Positions 1 to 6,060 are shown, counted from the stretch's first letter. The stretch: 6,958 nucleotides of DNA from Myxococcales bacterium (GCA_025362165.1 JANYHY010000009.1:1-6958); one strand, 5' to 3'. The notes: a model not told the origin generated them from the sequence alone. Program-made: numbers and translations.

Positions 1-353
1 TGATCATGCAAGACGAGGCGCGCCACGTCGCGTTCGGCGTGCTCTCTCTCAAGGACCTGTACAAGGAGATGCCCGCGAGCGAGCTGAGAGATCGCGAGGA
101 CTTCATCGTCGAGTCTTCGCGCTTGCTTCGTGATCGCTTCCTCGGGCAAGAGGTCTGGGAGCGCATGGGCCTGCCGAAGGCCGAGTGCGAAGCGGCCGCG
201 AACGAGAGCGCGATGATGGCGATCTTTCGCCGGCTCTTGTTCTCCAAGATCGTCCCCAACACCAAGCGGCTCGGCCTGCTCACGCCGTACGTGCGCCGTG
301 GGTTCGAGGAGCTCGGGGTGATCGAGTTCGAGTCTTTGCCTGCGAGTGCCTGA
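1..353 (+). CDS. Ferritin-like diiron protein, C-terminal part (5' end outside window)
   Basis: The reading frame is open from the first complete codon (base 3) to the TGA at 351-353, giving about 116 residues. The ATG at base 6 is probably internal, because the helix motif starts right after it. The visible motif is DEARHVAFG, an ExxH pair (Glu4 and His7 counted from that Met). Such pairs in a four-helix bundle bind a diiron centre in ferritin-like proteins, such as R2-type ribonucleotide reductase relatives, R2lox-type oxidases and AurF-like oxygenases. What follows looks helical, consistent with the last helices of such a fold. Which subfamily, and therefore the substrate, cannot be told without the N-terminal metal-binding helices. 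A TetR-type gene starts within about 20 nt of the stop, suggesting shared transcription or local regulation. Confidence is good for the superfamily and low for function. Confidence 0.72.
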   Translation, partial: IMQDEARHVAFGVLSLKDLYKEMPASELRDREDFIVESSRLLRDRFLGQEVWERMGLPKAECEAAANESAMMAIFRRLLFSKIVPNTKRLGLLTPYVRRGFEELGVIEFESLPASA

Positions 354-369
354 TACTCTCGGTCGTCCC

Positions 370-1050
370 ATGTCGAAGGACGCAGCGCCCCGAACGCGAA
401 ACGCAGCTGAAACCAAGCGCCGCATCCTCGACGCAGCGGAGGCCGAGTACGCCGCGAAGGGGTTCGATGGCGCGCGCCTCGGCGCGATCGCGAGGGTCGT
501 TGGCGTGCAACAGGCGCTCATCCACCACTACTTCGAGGACAAGGCCGGCCTCTATCGCGCGGTCGTCGATCGCGCGCTTGGCGCGATGAGCACCGAAGGT
601 TGGGACATCCTCGCGCGCACGGTCTCCGCCGTCGGCAAGAGCTCGCGCGGCAAGAGCATGAGGCTCACCCAAGAAGACGTGCGGCCGCTCGTCGAGGCGT
701 TCATCGATCTGTTGCAGCGCTTCTTCACGGAGCATGGGCAGATCCTCGCGATCGTCCGGCACGAGGCGCAAGACGGATCGACGCTCGCGCTCGACGTGAT
801 CCGAACCCGCGTCAAGCCGGTGGTCGACGCGGTCACCGCGTACCTCGACGCGTTGAAGGGAGCGGGCGAGCTGCGCCGCGACGTCGACGTGCGACAGCTC
901 ACGATCAACGCGATGGCGATGGTCGCGTTTCCGTTGATGGAGCAACCGATGCTCGGCGCGGTGTGGCCGCTCGATCCGAAGACGAAGACGTTCTTGGCCG
1001 CCGCGCGTGAGGAGATCGTGCAGATGCTGCTCTTGCGGCTCCTCCCCTGA
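370..1050 (+). CDS. TetR/AcrR-family transcriptional regulator
   Basis: The 226-residue protein has the usual TetR length. Its N-terminal DNA-binding domain runs from about residue 14 (TKRRILDAAEAEYAAKGFDG), through the helix-turn-helix at about 35-56, to the diagnostic HHYFEDKAGLY at 52-62. The rest is a helical ligand-binding and dimerisation domain, too variable to indicate the inducer. The start is uncertain. A GTG at 346 in the same frame adds eight residues and would overlap the upstream stop by 8 nt. ATG370 gives the typical short tail before the HTH. Neither has a strong ribosome-binding site, so translation may be coupled to the upstream gene. TetR proteins usually repress nearby genes, and the ferritin-like gene upstream and the cysteine-rich lipoprotein downstream are the natural candidates. 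That target assignment is inference, and no operator is visible in the window. Confidence 0.93.
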   Translation: MSKDAAPRTRNAAETKRRILDAAEAEYAAKGFDGARLGAIARVVGVQQALIHHYFEDKAGLYRAVVDRALGAMSTEGWDILARTVSAVGKSSRGKSMRLTQEDVRPLVEAFIDLLQRFFTEHGQILAIVRHEAQDGSTLALDVIRTRVKPVVDAVTAYLDALKGAGELRRDVDVRQLTINAMAMVAFPLMEQPMLGAVWPLDPKTKTFLAAAREEIVQMLLLRLLP

Positions 1051-1056
1051 GGTGGG
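1048..1056 (+). promoter_or_regulatory. Ribosome-binding site overlapping the TetR stop codon
   Basis: TGAGGTGGG contains the TGA stop of the TetR gene and a purine-rich Shine-Dalgarno-like GAGGTGG, about 12 nt before the ATG at 1068. The spacing is a little long. The overlap of stop and ribosome-binding site suggests that the TetR gene and the lipoprotein gene are read from one transcript with coupled translation. Confidence 0.5.
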
Positions 1057-1067
1057 ATCATCGGCGG

Positions 1068-2120
1068 ATGCGTCTCGCAGCGATCTCTTCGGCGGTGTTG
1101 GTGTCGGGTCTCGCGCTCTGGGCGTGCGCCACCGCGGTCGTCCCCATCGACAACACGGATCTGCCCGAGAGCGGTCCGCCGATCGACAGCAGCAAGAACG
1201 CAGACTCCGGATGCCCTCAGTTCAACACCGACACGGATCCGAAGCACTGCGGCTCCTGCACCAATCAGTGCACCGCGCTTCAAGTGTGCGGCGCGGGCGT
1301 TTGCAAGGCTGCGTGTGATGCGCCGTCGACCAAGTGCGTGACGGACGCGGGCGGCGGCTGCGTCGACCTCACGAAGGATCCGGCGAACTGCGGCAAGTGC
1401 AACAACACGTGCGGTGTCGTCGACGCCGGCTCGCTGCCCACGGACAACGGTAACCCCGACGCAGGCATCCCCGCGCCCGACGGCGGCTTCGACGCAGGCA
1501 TCGCTCCGCAGGCAGGAACTCCGAGCTGCGCGGCCAACACTTGCGGAGTCAACTGTCCGCCTTCCACGACGCTCTGCACGGACAACATTTGCTACGATAC
1601 GCAGAACAACCACGACCACTGCGGCAACTGCATGACCGCCTGCGCGGTAGACACGGAGTGGTGCACGGCGGGGCACTGCTGCGGAACGGGCAAAGAGTAC
1701 TGCAACGGCATGTGCGCGGACGTCACGGCGGACAAGAACAACTGCGGCGCGTGCGGCAACGTCTGTCCGGGCCAGCAGGTTTGCTTCAACGGCGCGTGCA
1801 CGAGCAGCCAGCCGTGCTCGGTCGTCGCGACCGCTTGGTGCAAGAACAAGGGCTGGTTCGTCTCGCCGTGGGCCAACCAGTTCCCCAATCAGCCGGGTGG
1901 AGCGATCGTCTGCACGAAGGTCGCGAACTCGGCTGGCAACGATTGCGACACCTGCGCGACGTACAACCAGCTCGTGTGGAAGAACACCGCGAAGGACGTC
2001 TGCAGCTCGCCGCAAAAGCTCACCGTAGGCAACGTGTATGGCGGGCATTCACCATGTCTGTGCCAAGCCAACGATCTGTCCTGCGGCTCGTGGCAGATGA
2101 GCAACTGCACGCCTGACTGA
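1068..2120 (+). CDS. Cysteine-rich secreted lipoprotein with Stig1-like repeats
   Basis: The protein has 350 residues. Residues 1-19 form a lipoprotein signal peptide (MRL..., hydrophobic core, LWAC lipobox) with Cys20 as the predicted lipid-anchored residue. The mature part has 40 further cysteines, an even number consistent with extensive disulfide bonding outside the cytoplasm. Four modules share the core [H/N]CGxCxxxC at about residues 60-68, 107-115, 184-192 and 225-233. Each is preceded by an Asp/Asn/Lys-rich stretch, and most are followed by a 'xxxC...C' tail such as QQVCFNGAC. This matches the Stig1-like cysteine-rich proteins common in Myxococcota. A linker at about 116-150 is rich in Asp-Ala-Gly and splits the repeats into two pairs. 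The C-terminal 100 residues have sparser cysteines, several Trp and no recognised domain. The role is unknown; a surface-exposed binding or structural protein is the reasonable inference. Some database relatives carry misleading enzyme names, and nothing here looks enzymatic. Confidence 0.85.
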   Translation: MRLAAISSAVLVSGLALWACATAVVPIDNTDLPESGPPIDSSKNADSGCPQFNTDTDPKHCGSCTNQCTALQVCGAGVCKAACDAPSTKCVTDAGGGCVDLTKDPANCGKCNNTCGVVDAGSLPTDNGNPDAGIPAPDGGFDAGIAPQAGTPSCAANTCGVNCPPSTTLCTDNICYDTQNNHDHCGNCMTACAVDTEWCTAGHCCGTGKEYCNGMCADVTADKNNCGACGNVCPGQQVCFNGACTSSQPCSVVATAWCKNKGWFVSPWANQFPNQPGGAIVCTKVANSAGNDCDTCATYNQLVWKNTAKDVCSSPQKLTVGNVYGGHSPCLCQANDLSCGSWQMSNCTPD

Positions 2121-2149
2121 GAGGCGGACGCTTGCGGCTCTTCGTCGTT

Positions 2150-2316
2150 GGTGAGATCCTTGCTGGATGCGCCTTTAAGTTTCCGCTCTCCTCGCGCTTC
2201 CGTGCGCGGGCGTGTTCGTGTGGGCCTGCGCGACCGCGATCGTGCCGACGGCCGCGCGTGTGGCGACGACGACGCCCACGCCCGTCATCTCGACGATCAC
2301 GCTCATCTTCCAGTGA
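2150..2316 (+). pseudogene. Decayed copy of the 5' end of the cysteine-rich lipoprotein gene
   Basis: From base 2150 the DNA resembles the region from 1051. Without gaps, 12 of the 17 bases before the ATG match, and both then read ATG-CG-pyrimidine (M R L). In the ATG2167 frame codon 4 is TAA (2176-2178). Reading on, the frame stays open to TGA at 2314-2316 and encodes a hydrophobic stretch followed by VWACATAIVP, against LWACATAVVP in the intact gene. Across the nine codons W-A-C-A-T-A-x-V-P the two differ at five bases, four of them synonymous and one Val/Ile. That pattern suggests the copy was once selected as protein. No cysteine-rich body follows, only about 22 Thr/Val/Ile/Pro-rich residues. 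I read it as a truncated, inactivated tandem duplicate. A short peptide from a non-standard start, or an assembly error at the TAA, cannot be excluded. Confidence 0.55.
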
Positions 2317-2317
2317 G

Positions 2318-3736
2318 CTATTTCTTGGGGAGAGCGGGGATGGCGGCCCACGCGTCGCTGTAGCTTCCGCCGGGGTTCCACATGATCCAGCCGGTGCCGC
2401 CCGCGTTGGTGGCTTCGACGGTCTCTTGCGCGAGGTACTTCGGACCATATCCCGGAGAGTTCCACATGAACGCTTGGAGCCACGGGCGGATCACGGCGGT
2501 CGTGATGTGTGCGCGCGCGAGCTTGGCCGTCGCCTGTCGCGTGCCGATGCCGACGATCTCTGGGTGGCTGCCTGGCTCGGCCCAGCCCATGTAGCCGTGG
2601 CCATAGTGTGAAGGATACACCATCGGCATGAGCGCCTCTGCTTCGGACCCCAATCGCTCGATCTCCTGGCCGAGGTTGTCGATGTCCGGTTGGTAGTCCT
2701 GGGTCGTCACGCCGAAGATGTCGAGAGACAGCGGCACGTGCTTGGCCAGCGTGATGGCGTGGATGCGGTGGGCGAACGCGGTGATCACGTCCTTCTGGTT
2801 GCGGTTGTGATCCTTGAGGTGGAACTCCGCGTTGCCGAGCCCGTTCTGCACGGGGTACCGCACGTAGTCCAAGTTGATCTCGTCTGCGCCGAGGTCGATC
2901 ACCTCTTTGACGAGATCCTCGATGTACTGCTGTGAGAGGTCGCCCGCGGGATCGAGCCAGCCGATCGGATACGGCCCACCCCATGAGCCGCGCACGCTCA
3001 AGTCGGGCGCCTTCTCCGCGGCGAGGGGATCATGGAAGCACGCGACGCGCACGCTCACGCGGACCCCATATTTGTGGGCGAATCGGATGGTGCGTGACAT
3101 GTCAGCGATCGGAGCGCCTTTGGTCGCACCAGTGTCGATCGCGACCTTCACCTTAGAGGGGTAGGTCACTTCGCCCATGTACGCCTTGCCGTCCAAGATG
3201 ACCGCGTTCATGCCGCGCTCTTGCATGTGCCGGAGCGTGTCCTCCCAACGCACTGTCGCGTCAGGTCCGGTCAGAAAAATGCCGCGCATGGATTTGTCGT
3301 CGGGCCATGGCAAGCGATCGGTGTCGGGGTTGGGCACTTTCGTCACCAGGTTGGGGATCGTGATCGTGGTGCCGGGCTTTGGGTTGCCGAGCGTCTTGCC
3401 GAGCTCCGCCGCGAGGTACGTCTCGGTCAGCGGGAGGTACGCTTTGGCGATCGTGTACCCGGTGTCCTTGGGACCGACGTCGTGCGTGACCACGAGCGCG
3501 CCATCGCTGTTGCGCTCTGCCTTGCCGCCTCGAGGGAGGTGAGCTTGCGCCCACAAGAGGAGCGTATCCGGCGCCGGCTCGGGTGCGGCTTCGGAGGGAG
3601 CTTGGGGAGGCGCGGCGACCGCGAACGCTTGTGACGCGTGCGGATTGCGAACCGCAGGCGCCTGCGATGCGACGGGAGCTTGGCCCGCGCAGGCGGACGC
3701 GACGAGGGCGAGGAGCAACGTGGAGCGAGCGTGCAT
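2318..3736 (-). CDS. Putative glycoside-hydrolase-like lipoprotein (DUF4015 type) with LysM-like N-terminal segment
   Basis: The protein has 472 residues. The N-terminus has a short hydrophobic core ending LVASAC, so Cys16 is the probable lipid anchor. An Ala/Pro-rich linker runs to about residue 57. Residues about 88-129 resemble a degenerate LysM-type module (GYTIAKAYLPLTETY ... KPGTTITIP), possibly binding glycan. From about 149 to the end there is a TIM-barrel-like domain of the 'putative glycosyl hydrolase' DUF4015 group. Landmarks are NAVILDGK (177-184), the GVRVSVRVACFHDP strand (224-237), GWLDPAG (259-265), the signature LGADEINLDYVRYP (282-295), LDIFG (338-342), MPMVYPSHY (370-378) and GWIMWNPGGSY (449-459). 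Asp285, Glu286 and Asp290 are the acidic residues most likely to be catalytic, by family position only. The substrate is unknown, and extracellular or cell-wall polysaccharide is inferred from the secretion signal. The ATG at 3736 gives a complete signal peptide, although its ribosome-binding site is weak. The gene ends 1 nt from the decayed lipoprotein copy on the other strand. Confidence 0.85.
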   Translation of the reverse strand: MHARSTLLLALVASACAGQAPVASQAPAVRNPHASQAFAVAAPPQAPSEAAPEPAPDTLLLWAQAHLPRGGKAERNSDGALVVTHDVGPKDTGYTIAKAYLPLTETYLAAELGKTLGNPKPGTTITIPNLVTKVPNPDTDRLPWPDDKSMRGIFLTGPDATVRWEDTLRHMQERGMNAVILDGKAYMGEVTYPSKVKVAIDTGATKGAPIADMSRTIRFAHKYGVRVSVRVACFHDPLAAEKAPDLSVRGSWGGPYPIGWLDPAGDLSQQYIEDLVKEVIDLGADEINLDYVRYPVQNGLGNAEFHLKDHNRNQKDVITAFAHRIHAITLAKHVPLSLDIFGVTTQDYQPDIDNLGQEIERLGSEAEALMPMVYPSHYGHGYMGWAEPGSHPEIVGIGTRQATAKLARAHITTAVIRPWLQAFMWNSPGYGPKYLAQETVEATNAGGTGWIMWNPGGSYSDAWAAIPALPKK

Positions 3737-3780
3737 GATGGCCGAACTTCGCGCGCTTGCCCGCGCGAGGCCAAGTTTTC

Positions 3781-3819
3781 AGGCCAATTGATGCCGCTTT
3801 CGGCGGACATCAACGGCCT
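3781..3819. other. Long imperfect hairpin between pyrD and the glycoside-hydrolase-like gene
   Basis: AGGCC (3781-3785) pairs with GGCCT (3815-3819), TTGATG (3788-3793) with CATCAA (3808-3813), and CCGC (3794-3797) with GCGG (3803-3806), around a 5-nt TTTCG loop. That is 15 base pairs interrupted by one small internal loop and one bulged A. It lies downstream of the pyrD stop and upstream of the glycoside-hydrolase-like start, both on the minus strand. It could be a transcription terminator for pyrD or a leader structure for the next gene. No run of T follows on either strand, so it is not a textbook intrinsic terminator. A smaller perfect inverted repeat, GTGCC-GCT-GGCAC, lies nearby at 3833-3845. 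Confidence 0.45.
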
Positions 3820-3876
3820 TCGGCAAGTGGAGGTGCCGCTGGCACGCCCCAATTGACGCTGGCGAAGCCAATCCGC

Positions 3877-4971
3877 CTAGTTGTCGTTCCCCTTAGGCGG
3901 CGACAATTTCGGCGTCAGCTCGCGGCGAGAGCGCGCGGCGAGCAGCTCTCGCTCGACTCTCTTGGGCGTGCTCGGACCGCGGTACACGAACGCTGTGTAG
4001 AGCTGAACGAGATCGGCGCCAGCGTCCATCATCGCGAGCGCGTCCTCTCCCGTGGAGACTCCACCAACACCGATGATCGTCGCCTGCATGCCGAGCTTGG
4101 CGCGCGCGCGCGCGACGACTTCACGAGCGCGAGTGGCGAGCGGCGGTCCCGAGAGCCCGCCCGCGCCGATCTCTCGCACGCGTTCGGGTGTCGTCGACAG
4201 AGCTGCGCGCGCGATCGTCGTGTTCGTCGCGACGATCCCTGCGAGGCCGACCTCACCCACGACCTCGAGCAGCGCGTCCAGCTCCGTGTCTCCGAGATCG
4301 GGCGCGATCTTCAGGAGGATCGGGCGACGCAGATCATTTTGCTGAACCAAGGCTGAGAGCAGCGCGTGCGCGAGCAATGGACCCTGCAGCGCTCGTAGGT
4401 TCGCGGTGTTCGGGGACGACACGTTCACCACCACGAAATCGCACACGGGCGCGACGTGGCGAAAGCTCTCCAAGTAGTCCTCGATCACTGGCTGAGGATC
4501 GTCGGTGATCTCCACCGCGCGCGACTTGCCGATCGAGAACGCGACGGGCACACCGACGCCGCGCAAGCCACCGCGCGCGACGAAGCGCTTTGCGACCGCC
4601 CGCGCACCTTCGTTCGGAAAACCCAGGCGATTGACGATCGCGCGATCTGCGGGCAATCGAAACATGTTCGGCGTGGGGTTCGGCGCCTGCGCGCGCGCCG
4701 TGACAGTGCCCAGCTCGACGAAGCCGAAGCCCAGCGCGGCCAGCGCTCTCGCTCGTGTCGCGTTCTTGTCGAAGCCCCCAGCGAGCCCGACGACCGACGG
4801 GAAATCGAGACCGAGCGCGCGAACCTTCGATCGCGGATCGGGCCGATTCACTGCGCGAACAAGCGCTCGTAGGGGCGCGACGTACTCCAACGGCGCGAGC
4901 GCCAGCATCCCCAGCGCGTGCGCGAGAGAAGGCGAAAGAGTGAACAGCAGCGGGCGCGCGAGCGCGTACAT
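3877..4971 (-). CDS. pyrD: Dihydroorotate dehydrogenase (quinone), class 2
   Basis: The enzyme oxidises dihydroorotate to orotate with FMN and passes electrons to membrane quinone, the fourth step of de novo UMP synthesis. The 364 residues fit class 2. The N-terminus (MYALARPLLFTL..., about 1-38) is the amphipathic, membrane-associating extension that class 1 enzymes lack. Visible landmarks are AGGFDKN (64-70), ELGTVT (86-91), NRLGFPN (114-120), NVSSPNT (183-189) with Ser186 in the class 2 catalytic-base position, LKIAPDL (220-226), NTT (250-252), GGLSG (271-275), the phosphate-binding IGVGGV (300-305) and QLYTAFVY (323-330). No key residue is missing. I chose the ATG at 4971 over the one at 4977: it gives the usual 'MY..xRPLLF' start and places AAGG 9 nt upstream, whereas the other leaves only 3 nt. 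No other pyrimidine gene is adjacent. The gene is divergent from the cupredoxin pair, so the two promoters share a very short region. Confidence 0.96.
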   Translation of the reverse strand: MYALARPLLFTLSPSLAHALGMLALAPLEYVAPLRALVRAVNRPDPRSKVRALGLDFPSVVGLAGGFDKNATRARALAALGFGFVELGTVTARAQAPNPTPNMFRLPADRAIVNRLGFPNEGARAVAKRFVARGGLRGVGVPVAFSIGKSRAVEITDDPQPVIEDYLESFRHVAPVCDFVVVNVSSPNTANLRALQGPLLAHALLSALVQQNDLRRPILLKIAPDLGDTELDALLEVVGEVGLAGIVATNTTIARAALSTTPERVREIGAGGLSGPPLATRAREVVARARAKLGMQATIIGVGGVSTGEDALAMMDAGADLVQLYTAFVYRGPSTPKRVERELLAARSRRELTPKLSPPKGNDN

Positions 4972-4980
4972 GTCCATGCG

Positions 4981-4984
4981 CCTT
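4981..4984 (-). promoter_or_regulatory. Ribosome-binding site supporting the pyrD start at 4971
   Basis: The minus strand reads AAGG here, 9 nt before the ATG ending at 4971 but only 3 nt before the alternative ATG ending at 4977. The spacing favours the inner start, which also agrees with the family's usual N-terminus. Confidence 0.45.
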
Positions 4985-5016
4985 GTAGCATCGTGGTACG
5001 CTCATCCGCTGCACCC

Positions 5017-5022
5017 GGAGGA
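5017..5022 (+). promoter_or_regulatory. Strong ribosome-binding site of the first cupredoxin gene
   Basis: GGAGGA lies 7 nt before the ATG at 5030 and fixes that start. The same frame is open far upstream, but only because it lies antisense to pyrD. The interval between the start codons of pyrD (4971) and this gene (5030) is under 60 nt. The promoters therefore either overlap there or the cupredoxin promoter lies inside the 5' end of pyrD. I could not pick out convincing -35/-10 boxes. Confidence 0.7.
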
Positions 5023-5029
5023 TCTATCC

Positions 5030-5458
5030 ATGCGACCTTTGTTCACTTGCTTCTTGTTGCTCGCGGCATGCAGCAGCACCCCCACCACGAACACGAACCC
5101 CGACGCGGGCGGCAAGGACTCCAGCCCCCCGCAGGACTCGGGAGGCACGCCTGACGCGGGAGTCGTCGTGAACGGCTGCGGTCCGACGGACTTCGTCGCG
5201 GCCAATACGATCACCTGGAGCTTCACGGTGATGCCCAAGTGCGTCTCGATCAAACCCGGCGATAGCGTCACCTGGAACGGATCGTTCGGGATTCACACCC
5301 TCGATGCGTTCGGCGGCGACAGCCCGAACCCCATCACTGGCACCGGCACGGCTGATGGCGGCGCCTCGGTCACGATCAAGTTCCCGACCGCTGGTACCTT
5401 CGGCTTTCACTGCGCCAACCACGCGACGATGCTCGGCGCCGTCAAAGTGGCTCCGTGA
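5030..5458 (+). CDS. Cupredoxin (plastocyanin-like) lipoprotein, first of a tandem pair
   Basis: The protein has 142 residues. The signal peptide ends LLLAAC, making Cys14 the predicted lipid anchor. A flexible Asp/Ser/Gly/Pro linker (about 15-46, with two PDAG motifs) leads to a small beta-sandwich cupredoxin domain (about 50-142). All four expected type 1 copper ligands are visible: His89 (in FGIHTL), then Cys128, His131 and Met134 in the C-terminal loop FHCANHATM, with the pattern C-x2-H-x2-M. Cys50 and Cys71 are matched by a pair in the next gene's protein and may form a disulfide. The likely role is single-electron transfer or copper binding at the cell envelope; the redox partner is unknown. 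The start is fixed by a GGAGGA site. The stop overlaps the ribosome-binding site of the next gene, implying a two-gene operon with coupled translation. Copper binding is inferred from the ligands. Confidence 0.9.
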   Translation: MRPLFTCFLLLAACSSTPTTNTNPDAGGKDSSPPQDSGGTPDAGVVVNGCGPTDFVAANTITWSFTVMPKCVSIKPGDSVTWNGSFGIHTLDAFGGDSPNPITGTGTADGGASVTIKFPTAGTFGFHCANHATMLGAVKVAP

Positions 5459-5460
5459 GG
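5456..5460 (+). promoter_or_regulatory. Stop codon of the first cupredoxin doubling as ribosome-binding site of the second
   Basis: TGAGG combines the TGA stop of the upstream gene with a GAGG Shine-Dalgarno core, 6 nt before the ATG at 5467. This supports ATG5467 over an in-frame GTG at 5455, which would precede the site. It also points to translational coupling. Confidence 0.6.
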
Positions 5461-5466
5461 AACACC

Positions 5467-6024
5467 ATGAAAAAGCATCTCTTCACTTCTGTCGTCTTCA
5501 TGACCCTTGGGACGTTGGTCTACGCGTGCGGCGGCGACGACTCCGTCACTCCCGGAGTCGACTCAGGCGCAAAAGACACGAGCACCAAGGACTCGAGCGT
5601 TGCCGATTCGAGCGTCGCTGATTCGAGCGTCGCCGATACGGGCGTCGCGGACACGAGCGTCGCGGATACTTCCGTCGCGGACACAGGCCCGGTCGACGCC
5701 GGCCCGACGAACGGATGCACCGTGTTCGCCGATCACACTCCGCAGAACGATCCGCGCCTCATCACGTTCCCAGGTCCGAACCTCACAGCCGTGTACTCGA
5801 TCAGCTGCATGCAAATCAGCAAGGGTCAGACAGTGACGTGGACCGCGGACAAAAACGTCACGTTCGTGTCCCACCCACTGCAGACCGAGAACGAGATGGG
5901 TACGCCGATCGTCAACACGGGAAGCGGGACGACCGTGAGCTTCACGTTCAACTCGACGGGCACCTTCGGGTTCCACTGCATGTTCCATGGTTTCACGATG
6001 AAGGGCGCGATCTTGGTGCAGTGA
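5467..6024 (+). CDS. Cupredoxin lipoprotein with (S/T)xVAD repeat linker, second of a tandem pair
   Basis: The protein has 185 residues. The signal peptide ends LVYAC, giving Cys21 as the predicted lipid anchor. Residues 43-72 are six copies of a five-residue unit, Ser/Thr-(Ser/Gly)-Val-Ala-Asp, plus a degenerate seventh. They form a long acidic spacer between membrane and domain. The cupredoxin domain spans about 84-185. The copper ligands are His136 (FVSHPLQ) and Cys171, His174 and Met178 in FHCMFHGFTM. The loop is C-x2-H-x3-M, one residue longer than in the neighbouring paralogue. Cys84 and Cys114 match the extra cysteine pair of that protein. Apart from the NGC after the linker and the 'GTFGFHC' strand, the two domains differ widely, so the duplication is old or the two arrived independently. 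The role is probably envelope electron transfer or copper handling, with no partner visible. Confidence 0.9.
   Translation: MKKHLFTSVVFMTLGTLVYACGGDDSVTPGVDSGAKDTSTKDSSVADSSVADSSVADTGVADTSVADTSVADTGPVDAGPTNGCTVFADHTPQNDPRLITFPGPNLTAVYSISCMQISKGQTVTWTADKNVTFVSHPLQTENEMGTPIVNTGSGTTVSFTFNSTGTFGFHCMFHGFTMKGAILVQ
5593..5697 (+). repeat. 15-bp in-frame tandem repeat encoding (S/T)xVAD
   Basis: Seven consecutive 15-bp units start at 5593, 5608, 5623, 5638, 5653, 5668 and 5683. The first three are near-identical (TCG AGC GTC GCC GAT with single third-base changes). The next three vary more but keep Val-Ala-Asp, and the last has lost it (Thr-Gly-Pro-Val-Asp). The length is a multiple of three, so unit gain or loss would change spacer length without breaking the frame. 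It encodes the linker between lipid anchor and copper domain. Confidence 0.85.
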
Positions 6025-6060
6025 GGGTGCGCCTGTGCTGACGCAGCGCGACGCAAATCG

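Noticed and set aside
280..945. Minus-strand open frame opposite the TetR gene
   Set aside because: It is an Arg/Asp/His-rich composition typical of an antisense shadow in GC-rich DNA, with no recognisable motif.
552..2048. Long open frame of 498 codons on the minus strand
   Set aside because: It lies antisense to the TetR and cysteine-rich lipoprotein genes. Its product is an Arg/Ala/Val-rich low-information sequence with no domain, and the plus-strand genes have clear family motifs.
2132..2611. Plus-strand frame from TTG2132 beginning with a lipobox-like LAGC
   Set aside because: After about 20 residues it turns into Arg/Ser-rich shadow sequence, and it runs antisense into the glycoside-hydrolase-like gene. 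The lipobox resemblance looks like chance, whereas the neighbouring frame matches the upstream lipoprotein.
3757..4356. Plus-strand 199-codon frame over the 5' side of the gap and the pyrD 3' end
   Set aside because: It is antisense to pyrD, Arg-rich and motif-free.
5593..5697. Possible CRISPR-like or regulatory direct repeats
   Set aside because: The units are contiguous 15-mers without spacers, in frame, with changes mainly at third codon positions. They are coding repeats.
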